64,000 nt of DNA from Calothrix sp. PCC 6303 (GTDB taxonomy: Bacteria > Cyanobacteriota > Cyanobacteriia > Cyanobacteriales > Nostocaceae), in assembly GCF_000317435.1 (NCBI RefSeq), contig NC_019751.1, forward strand, positions 1,240,001 through 1,304,000, in the 5' to 3' direction. This document shows positions 8,197 to 15,467 of the stretch, piece after piece (the stretch's first letter is position 1; each line of letters opens with the position of its first letter). A program made the translations under genes and the position numbers. Below the pieces are notes generated by a model. It was not told the origin of the DNA, did not search any database, and worked only from the letters and a program-made list of their open reading frames with translations.

Positions 8197-9145
8197 GAAT
8201 ATTTTTGGTTTTTAGTCCATTGAAATGGAATTGTGCTGTGAGACTGGGATTTTCAATCTCAGGCGGAGTGAGAGATTTACCGACTTGTGTTTACACCGTA
8301 GCTTGTAAAAGTGGAGAAATGGAATCAAAGTTCCCCTTAAAAAGGGATTTAGGGGGATCTAGAACGTTTTGCTACCGACATGAGGACTTTTCAAACATCC
8401 TCTAAGTTCTGATTGGTAAATAATCATAGGAACTTGATAATACATCACCATTTGATGAATATTTGATAAAGTTAATCACGAGCAAACAGTTAGAAATAAT
8501 AGGTCTAAGATTGCGAATAGAAATGTGTTATTCGTTCTGCAAATAATGAAACCAATAATTTTAGGTATTTATCTATACTAATAATCTAATTTACTTGAGA
8601 AAATGAAAACATTTACATTTGTTGCCTCAACAACAAATATAACCTTTCAAAATGTTTTTATAATTTTTCCTAAAAAACATTATTAGTGTTACTCATAAAC
8701 TACCTATATATTCCAAAATTTTGCAGCTTCAGAATGAATTTCACGTATCAAACTATAGAGAATAAAAATATATTCTCTAGTCTTGAGATTCTAGTATTTA
8801 GTACCTGATTTTCACCTATGACGTTTCTGAAAAACTCTGTAGTATCCAAAATATTTGCATTAGATAAATTAAACAGTATCTTTATCTGGCAAGGAGTTCA
8901 TCGATAAAGTACATTATTTAACATCTCGAAAGTCCTTATTTATTGATAAATATCTGATCAACGAAAAGATACTGATATTTTTTCCTTGGTAGTCAATTAC
9001 AACCCGTCATAATCCTAAGGGGCTTCCAAGTAAATAATTATCCAATTTTTTATTGTGAAACAGAGAGAAGTTGGCGGTGTCGGTTTCCATCCCGCCAAAC
9101 TACCCTACGGGAAGCTGCGCTACGGAGCATCCGTGCCTCTGTTTT

Positions 9146-9229
9146 CGGGCAAGACTTCGGCGTGAGTGCTCAGTCCTTACCTCCGGTACACTTCGTTCCG
9201 ACAGGCTCAGGAACCATCGAACGCTACCC
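9146..9229. repeat. 84-bp dispersed repeat, copy 1
   Basis: This copy matches 43054-43137 at 82 of 84 positions in the same orientation. It begins CGGGCAAGACTTCGGCGTGA and ends ACCATCGAACGCTACCC. Being 34 kb apart and nearly identical, the two copies point to a mobile or recently homogenised repeat family. Confidence 0.85.
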
Positions 9230-9426
9230 AAACCACAGGATATTTTATTTGCTGTAAGTCCCTAACTCACATACTTCAAACAACATTAATTTAGATATCC
9301 GTTGATTTATGTGAGGAAAATTTTTGTTCAGACGATACTTATTTATTTTGGGTTGTTGGGTGTTTTCAAAAACCTGTAGTCACCATAGTTTCATTAGCAA
9401 AACTCACACCAACGGGCAACAAAATC

Positions 9427-10848
9427 ATGTCGAGGTCGCCAGACGAATCAAGAACAGGCGAGCAGCCACGCGGAAAATCAGAAGTTTCTTGGGGCGTTGC
9501 TGTCTTCGTACCGTTATTAATTGCAGCGGGAGTATTATCTATTGCCAAATGGCAGCAGCTCACAAATGTGAATGACAAACCTGTGCCTGTAAGTTCAGTT
9601 GCATCCAGTATTAATGCTTTAGGACGTTTGGAACCTAAGGGAGAAGTGATCAGGTTATCAGCACCCACTGCTGGTGTTGATGCTGCTTCACGGGTTGAAC
9701 AGATGTTAGTCAGGGAAGGTGAACGTGTTAAACAGGGGCAAATTATTGCAGTTTTAGATAATTTTTCTCGAAATCAAGCTGCTGTAGAAGAGGCAAAAGC
9801 CAAGGTACAGGAATCACGGGCAAATTTCGCAAATGTCAAAGCTGGTTCGCCACGAGATATCCAAGCGCAAAATGCAGTTATTGGACGTTTGAAAGCACAA
9901 TTAAGGGGTGAAGCTGATTCTCAACAAGCGACAATTAACCGTTTGCAAGCGCAACTCAAAGGTGAACGAGTTAGCCAAGATGCCACAGTGAAGCGGTTAC
10001 AAGCGGAATTGGGAGGACAAACAGATAGTTTGCAAGCAACAGTATCCCGCACCCAAGCTGAAAGACGCAATGCTCAGTCAGAATTTGGTCGCTATGATAA
10101 ATTATTTCGGGAAGGGGCAATTTCGGAACAGGAGCGGGATAGAAGAAGATTAAATGCGGAAACTAGTGGGCAACAGGTAGCAGAAAGTGAGGCTAATCGC
10201 AAAAGAGCGATCGCTACTTTACAGCAACAGGTAGCAGAGGCAAGGGCAAATCAAGCCAAAACCATCACCACTCTAGAACAGCAGATTATAGAAGCTCAAG
10301 CTAACCGCACGAAAACCATAGCCAGTTTGCAGCGACAAATTGATGAAGAAGCCGCTAAATTTAACAAAATTCGGGATGTCAGCCCTACAGATATCCAGAT
10401 AGCACAGGCACAAGTCAGCAATGCGATCGCAAATCTTCGCCAAGCCGAAGCCCAAATCAATTTAAGCTATATCAAAGCCCCAACTGCTGGTGAAGTTCTC
10501 AAAATTCATGCCAAACCCGGAGAATCCATGACTGCTGAGGGAATCGCCGAAATTGGACGCACGGATGAGATGTTGGTGGTTGCAGAGATTCCTGAAGATA
10601 ATATTGGAAAAGTCCGTCTTGGACAAAAAGCAATTATTACCAGTGATAACGGGGCTTTTAGCGGACAATTACAAGGAACTGTCACCGAAATTGGTCGCAA
10701 AGTTGGTAAAAAAGACGTACTGAATACAGATCCCGCAGCCGATGTTGATGCCAGAGTTGTGGAAGTTAAAATCGCTCTACCCAGCAAAGAAAGCGAAACT
10801 GTTTCTGGTTTAACATTTGCCAAAGTATTAGTTCAAATTGCAATTTAA
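9427..10848 (+). CDS. devB: DevB-type membrane fusion protein of ABC exporter
   Basis: The 473-residue periplasmic adaptor has one N-terminal membrane anchor (about 19-40, WGVAVFVPLLIAAGVLSI). A split biotinyl-lipoyl-like domain follows (SINALGRLEPKGEV.. at about 60-105 and INLSYIKAPTAGEVLKIHAKPG at about 345), separated by a very long coiled-coil hairpin (about 110-330) with repeated RLQAQLKGE-type heptads. The C-terminal beta-barrel ends the protein. It joins the DevC permease and DevA ATPase encoded just downstream to an outer-membrane TolC-like channel. In heterocyst-formers DevBCA exports heterocyst glycolipids, but several paralogues exist and this copy cannot be assigned to that role from sequence alone. 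Confidence 0.92.
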   Translation: MSRSPDESRTGEQPRGKSEVSWGVAVFVPLLIAAGVLSIAKWQQLTNVNDKPVPVSSVASSINALGRLEPKGEVIRLSAPTAGVDAASRVEQMLVREGERVKQGQIIAVLDNFSRNQAAVEEAKAKVQESRANFANVKAGSPRDIQAQNAVIGRLKAQLRGEADSQQATINRLQAQLKGERVSQDATVKRLQAELGGQTDSLQATVSRTQAERRNAQSEFGRYDKLFREGAISEQERDRRRLNAETSGQQVAESEANRKRAIATLQQQVAEARANQAKTITTLEQQIIEAQANRTKTIASLQRQIDEEAAKFNKIRDVSPTDIQIAQAQVSNAIANLRQAEAQINLSYIKAPTAGEVLKIHAKPGESMTAEGIAEIGRTDEMLVVAEIPEDNIGKVRLGQKAIITSDNGAFSGQLQGTVTEIGRKVGKKDVLNTDPAADVDARVVEVKIALPSKESETVSGLTFAKVLVQIAI

Positions 10849-10904
10849 AGGGCATAGTTAATCACTAATTCCTGACTCCTAATTCTCAAATTTAGAATCT
10901 CTAC

Positions 10905-12062
10905 ATGATCCGTAAAATACCTTTAGCATGGTTGCAATTAACACGCGAAAGAACTCGTTTAATTGTGGCATTAGCTGGAATTGCCTTTGCTGACATTTTG
11001 TTGTTTATGCAGTTGGGTTTTCAAGACTCACTGTATTACAGCAATGTCCGTTTTCATACTAGTTTGCAAGCGGATATTGTCTTAATTAGTAATCAGTCTA
11101 ATTCTTTAATTTCGATGAAAAGCTTCTCTCAGAGGCGTTTGTTTCAAGCTTTGGATATTAAGGAAGTTGACTCTGTTCACTCTATCTATGTAGATATTAC
11201 TAGCTGGAAAAACCCTACTACAGGCAGCACCCGAAATATTTTTGTGATGGGATTTAATCCCGAAAGAAATATATTTAATCTACCGGGTGTCGCTGAAAAT
11301 CTCGACAAAATCAAGTTAGCCGATGTGATTTTGTATGACCGTTCATCTCGGTTAGAATTTGGTCCTATTGCTACAGATTTTACCCAAGGAAAGATTGTTA
11401 CGGCTGAAGTTCGACGACGTAAAGTTAAAGTTGGAGGACTTTTTACATTAGGTGCTTCCTTTGGTGCAGATGGCAATATCTTAACTAGTGATACTAACTT
11501 TTTAAGGATATTTAATAATAATCGGCAGCCTGGATTAATTGAAGTTGGGGTAGTGCAATTAAAACCAGGAAGTAATGTCCTCCAGGTGAAAGAGGTATTA
11601 GAAAAATATCTATCTGACGAAATTAGAGTATTTACCAAACAGGAATATATCGACTTTGAGCGAGATTTCTGGGCAAAAAATACAGCAATTGGTTTTATTT
11701 TCACCCTAGGGGCAATTATGGGTTTTATTGTAGGAACCGTAATTGTTTACCAAATTCTCTACACAGAAGTCACCGATCATTTAGGAGAATATGCGACCTT
11801 GAAAGCAATCGGTTATACCCATAGATATCTATTAAATGTGATTGTTCAAGAATCATTTATTTTAGCTATTTTAGGATATATACCGGGGTTTGGTTCGGCT
11901 CTCTTTCTTTATCAGAAAGCAAGGGAGGCTACTTTATTGCCTATTTTCATGACCTTTGAAAGAGCCATCATAGTTTTAATTTTGACAATTTTGATGTGCT
12001 TTCTTTCCGGAACAATTGCAGTTAGGAAGCTCCAAGCTGCCGACCCAGCGGATATTTTCTAA
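10905..12062 (+). CDS. devC: DevC-type ABC exporter permease
   Basis: This 385-residue FtsX/MacB-like permease has a first transmembrane helix at about 20-40 (LIVALAGIAFADILLFMQLGF), a large extracytoplasmic domain (about 41-260) and three C-terminal helices (about 263-285, 312-340 and 350-372). The opening IRKIPLAWLQLTRERTRLIVALAGIAFAD is typical of DevC. It starts 56 bp after devB and ends 32 bp before devA, in one operon. Confidence 0.93.
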   Translation: MIRKIPLAWLQLTRERTRLIVALAGIAFADILLFMQLGFQDSLYYSNVRFHTSLQADIVLISNQSNSLISMKSFSQRRLFQALDIKEVDSVHSIYVDITSWKNPTTGSTRNIFVMGFNPERNIFNLPGVAENLDKIKLADVILYDRSSRLEFGPIATDFTQGKIVTAEVRRRKVKVGGLFTLGASFGADGNILTSDTNFLRIFNNNRQPGLIEVGVVQLKPGSNVLQVKEVLEKYLSDEIRVFTKQEYIDFERDFWAKNTAIGFIFTLGAIMGFIVGTVIVYQILYTEVTDHLGEYATLKAIGYTHRYLLNVIVQESFILAILGYIPGFGSALFLYQKAREATLLPIFMTFERAIIVLILTILMCFLSGTIAVRKLQAADPADIF

Positions 12063-12094
12063 TAGTTATTTCTCAGAGTTAAGGATTATGATAG

Positions 12095-12838
12095 ATGAAT
12101 AGAAAAGAGCCAGTAATTTCCATTAGCCACCTCAATCATTACTATGGTCGGAGTTCACTACGAAAACAAATTTTATTTGATATTAATTTAAATATTTTTC
12201 CCGGTGAAATTGTGATTATGACTGGACCATCAGGTTCGGGAAAAACAACCTTGTTGAGTTTGATTGGTGGTTTACGTTCTGTTCAAGAAGGAAGTCTAAA
12301 ATTCCTGGGGGAAGAACTATACCGTGCTAACCAACAAAAACTTGTAAATATTCGCCGAAAAATTGGTTTTATTTTTCAAGCCCATAACTTATTAGGATTT
12401 TTAACTGCTAGACAAAATGTGCAAATGGCAGTGGAATTAGATGATTCTGTTTCTCAACCGGAAGCTGTAAACAGAGCAGAAAATATGTTACGTTCGGTAG
12501 GTTTGGCACAAAGGGTAAGCTACTACCCTGATAATCTATCTGGTGGACAAAAACAACGGATTGCTATTGCCCGCGCTTTGGTAAATAATCCTTCATTGGT
12601 ACTTGCAGATGAACCAACAGCAGCTTTAGATCGTCAATCTGGTAGAGATGTTGTAGAAATAATGCAGCGTTTAGCAAAAGAACAAGGTACTTCTATTTTG
12701 TTGGTGACACACGATAACCGGATTTTGGATATCGCTGATCGGATTATTAATATGGAAGATGGTGTTTTATCTCGTGATTCTCAAAATATAGTTTTGAGTA
12801 TTGAAAGTGGATTTCCTACTGATTTTAAGAAATCTTAA
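12095..12838 (+). CDS. devA: DevA-type ABC exporter ATP-binding protein
   Basis: This 247-residue ABC ATPase has Walker A GPSGSGKTT at 44-52, the Q-loop at FIFQAHNLL (about 95), signature LSGGQ at 148-152, Walker B LVLADE at 168-173 and the H-loop His at 206. All catalytic elements are intact. It powers the tripartite DevBCA exporter. Its 3' end converges on the next gene with only 4 bp between the coding ends. Confidence 0.94.
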   Translation: MNRKEPVISISHLNHYYGRSSLRKQILFDINLNIFPGEIVIMTGPSGSGKTTLLSLIGGLRSVQEGSLKFLGEELYRANQQKLVNIRRKIGFIFQAHNLLGFLTARQNVQMAVELDDSVSQPEAVNRAENMLRSVGLAQRVSYYPDNLSGGQKQRIAIARALVNNPSLVLADEPTAALDRQSGRDVVEIMQRLAKEQGTSILLVTHDNRILDIADRIINMEDGVLSRDSQNIVLSIESGFPTDFKKS

Positions 12839-12842
12839 ATTG

Positions 12843-13658
12843 CTATTTTTTCTTAGCCTCTGAGTGGACGATAGCGTTAGGCTGTCGGTTGGTACGAAAT
12901 GTCACATTTACCCCCTCATTTGATTGTTCCAATACCAGCAATGGGGTTGGTTTTGCCTTCTGATCCCATTGCATGTGGGCAATTCTTCCTTGGATTGTAG
13001 GTTGCCAAGTATCATGATCTTCAGCGGGACTGAGGTAAGTTTCGACACAATCAATGATTTGGTTGATGGTTGTGGAAGTAGTTTGAGTTGGTAATTTCAT
13101 TAACCTAATTTGAATCCGAAACAGAACCCGTTTTATTGTTTGTCCTGTGGTGGCTGTTTCGTATTCAACATCAAAAATTTCATCTATTTGTCGTCCCCCA
13201 CTATTAGCGATACCGATGATGCCTTGTTGGGCATTATTGGGACGTAGTGCTTGGGTAATTTTATCTTTAACCTTAATTTTAACTTGGTTGACAATTGCAT
13301 AATGAAATACCTCTTCAGCCATTCGCATTCGCAAATAATCGAGGTTAAAGTCCCTAGAATTGATTAAATCAGGGTTGGTTTCCATTTTGCGAATTGTTTC
13401 TAAGGCTAATTTGAATTTCTTCTCTAATTCCTTATTTCGGAATTTTTCAAATCTAATTCTTTTTTTTAATTTGTCGATGCTCAGTTTGCCGTAAATAATT
13501 AAAGCAACGGTAAATAAAGCAGTTCCTCCAGCAGTCATAGCCCAAATTTCGGGTGTTGGTGACTTGTTTAAGGCTGGCTGTTCTGATGCTTTATACCCTG
13601 GTGATACCTTTGTAACCCTTGTCCCTGAAACTTGGGAAGTTAAAATCAAATGTGACAT
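12843..13658 (-). CDS. Conserved cyanobacterial membrane-anchored protein, unknown function
   Basis: The 271-residue protein has one transmembrane helix at about 39-58 (IWAMTAGGTALFTVALIIYG). A basic, coiled-coil-like linker (about 60-95, KKRIRFEKFRNKELEKKFK) leads into a mixed alpha/beta domain (about 105-260) with a conserved-looking RVLFRIQIRLMKLPTQTTSTTINQIIDCVETYLS stretch read in parts. It resembles DUF-type proteins found across cyanobacteria. It is convergent with devA and upstream of the gene at 13716. No function is proposed. Confidence 0.7.
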   Translation of the reverse strand: MSHLILTSQVSGTRVTKVSPGYKASEQPALNKSPTPEIWAMTAGGTALFTVALIIYGKLSIDKLKKRIRFEKFRNKELEKKFKLALETIRKMETNPDLINSRDFNLDYLRMRMAEEVFHYAIVNQVKIKVKDKITQALRPNNAQQGIIGIANSGGRQIDEIFDVEYETATTGQTIKRVLFRIQIRLMKLPTQTTSTTINQIIDCVETYLSPAEDHDTWQPTIQGRIAHMQWDQKAKPTPLLVLEQSNEGVNVTFRTNRQPNAIVHSEAKKK

Positions 13659-13715
13659 GGTGGGAAAACCGCAAAACCTCTATTCCTATCATTTTTAGGG
13701 TTCCCAGATTCATGC

Positions 13716-14129
13716 CTAAAAAGGTAGTCTTAGCCAACGGGTTATTGTATCGTTGATGCGATCGCTTAATGTAGAATTACGCCAATTTTGACTCTGACAC
13801 TGTTCTACTAACCTTCTACCTAGGGGTGTGAGTCGAAAACTATCGGTAATTCCCTGTCCATCCACTTCCCGTCGCAGCACCCCCACCTGAATCAGCCATG
13901 CTAAGGCATTATCTGCCGCTAACTCGGAAATGGGGTATTTGGTGTAACCGTTGCTTACACCGTCATTCCCAGTGACTGCATTCATGGCAACACGATCCCT
14001 ACGCATGGCATCAAACAACGCAAAATTAAAGGGAGAACAAACAAGCGATCGCTCTGCACGTTCCAGGATATGCTGAGGAAAAGTTAGGGTACTTGGGGTT
14101 GAAGAATCAGCGAAAGGCATATTTATCAC
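13716..14129 (-). CDS. Small Npun_F0494-like protein, possible winged helix
   Basis: The 137-residue product resembles a short cyanobacterial family annotated by name only (Npun_F0494 type). Residues 20-60 read PQHILERAERSLVCSPFNFALFDAMRRDRV, and the middle (YPISELAADNALAWLIQVGVLRREVDGQGITDSFRLTPLGRRL, in parts) looks like a wing-and-helix arrangement, so DNA binding is possible but unproven. The listed start is a GTG; an ATG at 14120 (MPFADSS) is at least as likely. It is divergent from prxQ, with a hairpin in the shared upstream region. Confidence 0.65.
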   Translation of the reverse strand: MINMPFADSSTPSTLTFPQHILERAERSLVCSPFNFALFDAMRRDRVAMNAVTGNDGVSNGYTKYPISELAADNALAWLIQVGVLRREVDGQGITDSFRLTPLGRRLVEQCQSQNWRNSTLSDRINDTITRWLRLPF

Positions 14130-14170
14130 GGAGTTGGGGATTTAATCCAAATATTTTTATTTTCTCAAAA

Positions 14171-14197
14171 AAAACCCAGTTTATTTTTCTGGGTTTT
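14171..14197. terminator. Terminator-like hairpin in the divergent prxQ upstream region
   Basis: AAAACCCAG and CTGGGTTTT form a perfect 9-bp stem around a 9-nt T-rich loop. A-tract and T-tract flanks give it the look of a bidirectional terminator, yet it lies between two divergent genes and within the possible leader of prxQ. Confidence 0.55.
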
Positions 14198-14256
14198 ATT
14201 TATTGTAAAGTATTGTAAAATCACAATCAGTAATCTTGAAACAGGGAATATCAATT

Positions 14257-14694
14257 ATGCCTTTAGCAGTTGGTTCCAATGCCCCAGCATTTACCGCCAA
14301 AGATACCAACGGAAATACTATTTCTTTGTCTGATTTCAAAGGCAAAACTGTAGTTCTATATTTCTACCCCAAAGATGACACACCAGGTTGTACCAAGCAA
14401 GCTTGCAGCTTCCGGGATGCTGAATCAGAATACAAGAGTAAGGATGTTGTTGTTCTAGGTGTCAGTGTTGATGATGAAGCTTCACACCAGGCTTTTACCC
14501 AAAAATATAACCTTAATTTTCCCCTTTTAGCAGATACTGATAAAAGCCTAGTTAAAGCCTTTGATGTTGATGGTGGTGGTTACGCTAAACGCGTAACTTT
14601 TGTTATTGATAGCAACGGTAAAATTACTCATGTTGATGATGCTGTTTCTACAGCAACCCATGCAGGTGATGTTTTAGCCGCATTAGGTTTGTAA
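14257..14694 (+). CDS. prxQ: Peroxiredoxin Q / BCP-type thiol peroxidase
   Basis: The start is the ATG at 14257, with AGGGA 9 nt upstream; an in-frame TTG at 14236 is less likely. The 145-residue thioredoxin-fold enzyme carries the peroxidatic Cys45 and resolving Cys50 in PGCTKQAC, the five-residue spacing typical of PrxQ. It reduces hydrogen peroxide and organic peroxides and is recycled by thioredoxins. KDTNGNTISLSDFKGKTVVL and YFYPKDDTPGC are the usual AhpC/TSA motifs. It is monocistronic, with a terminator at 14705. Confidence 0.95.
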   Translation: MPLAVGSNAPAFTAKDTNGNTISLSDFKGKTVVLYFYPKDDTPGCTKQACSFRDAESEYKSKDVVVLGVSVDDEASHQAFTQKYNLNFPLLADTDKSLVKAFDVDGGGYAKRVTFVIDSNGKITHVDDAVSTATHAGDVLAALGL

Positions 14695-14704
14695 ATAAAC
14701 CTAG

Positions 14705-14733
14705 AACCCCGGCTTATTTAAAAAGTCGGGGTT
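14705..14733. terminator. Bidirectional terminator between prxQ and the convergent gene
   Basis: AACCCCG and CGGGGTT arms with a 15-nt AT-rich loop lie 10 bp after the prxQ stop and 10 bp before the stop of the convergent gene at 14743. Confidence 0.7.
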
Positions 14734-14742
14734 ATGAGTAAA

Positions 14743-15366
14743 CTAACGATTACGAAACTTACACTGTAGAGAATTAAATAGATTTTTTGCGTCTTGTTTT
14801 GCATTCTGACCACTACTTAATATCGCTACAAAATATCGCTGTCTCTCAACGACAACAGAACCTTTATAAGTTATAGCAAATTTACTTACAGAGCTATTGC
14901 TAGCTACTTGCTTTAATTGTCCTTCCTTAATTGCGATTACTGTTGGTAACTTACACAGTGTATTATTTTCTGAACGAGAACTATTGACAACAAAATTATC
15001 TTCTTCGCCTAAAAAAGCACCATCAAGTACCTGATTAATATCATCTTCACTCATTTGACTATCATTAACAATCCTGGCAGCAAAAAGTTGCAAATCTGGT
15101 TTTTTCTTTCCATCACTCACCAGTGCAATTTCTGCTCCTGCAATTTTAAATCCTAGCACCCCTTGGGAACCACCAGGAAACTTGTAATCTATGATGCTGT
15201 CGGCAAATAGCTTTGCCCTCTCCGGTTTAAAGGCATTATTGGTAAACTTCAACCCTAGTCCAATAGTACCTGTAGCGGCGAGTGCGATCGCACTCAAGAA
15301 CACAGCCGCTATTTCCCATATACTTACTGGATATTTGATGTTCTTTAATTGAGGATTTTGATTCAT
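14743..15366 (-). CDS. Conserved membrane-anchored protein, unknown function
   Basis: The start is placed at the ATG at 15366 (MNQNPQLKNIKYP); extending to a TTG at 15399 would add an odd Cys-rich stretch. The 207-residue product has one hydrophobic segment at about 17-38 (IAAVFLSAIALAATGTIGLGL), then a soluble domain with FPGGSQGVLGFKIAGAEIALVSDG and a C-terminal region KGSVVVERQRYFVAILSSG. It looks like a periplasm- or lumen-facing anchored protein. I do not recognise the family. It is downstream of the P-type ATPase in the same direction but 101 bp apart, so co-transcription is uncertain. Confidence 0.6.
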   Translation of the reverse strand: MNQNPQLKNIKYPVSIWEIAAVFLSAIALAATGTIGLGLKFTNNAFKPERAKLFADSIIDYKFPGGSQGVLGFKIAGAEIALVSDGKKKPDLQLFAARIVNDSQMSEDDINQVLDGAFLGEEDNFVVNSSRSENNTLCKLPTVIAIKEGQLKQVASNSSVSKFAITYKGSVVVERQRYFVAILSSGQNAKQDAKNLFNSLQCKFRNR

Positions 15367-15467
15367 TTGACAACAACAAAGAGTTTTAATAAATAACAAT
15401 CATTGAGCAGATTAATACAAATACATATCTCAAACATATATTTTTAAAAATTTGATTCAGCTATTTT

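Larger units (their letters stand above)
7782..9426. other. 1.6-kb gene-free region with dispersed repeats
   Basis: Short open frames here do not look like protein. From left to right it holds a perfect 17-bp palindrome (7892-7940), a C-run/G-run stretch near 8100-8160, an 8-bp palindrome (8178-8196), the word CCCCTTAAAAAGGG followed by GATTTAGGGGGATCT near 8335-8362, about 650 bp of featureless AT-rich DNA, and an 84-bp dispersed repeat (9146-9229). The region looks like a repeat landing site upstream of devB. Confidence 0.6.

Noticed and set aside
8046-8405. Possible decayed insertion sequence in the region with C- and G-runs
   Set aside because: Words such as CCCCTTAAAAAGGG are common dispersed repeats; no transposase fragment or paired ends could be found.
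9071-9265. 64-codon open frame over the first 84-bp repeat
   Set aside because: It is made of repeat DNA, uses unusual codons, and the same repeat at 43054 is not in a matching frame with a start. It is a repeat artefact.
9427-12838. Assigning devBCA to heterocyst glycolipid export
   Set aside because: Several DevBCA paralogues exist in cyanobacteria, including strains without heterocysts, and no hgl or hgdD gene is in the window.
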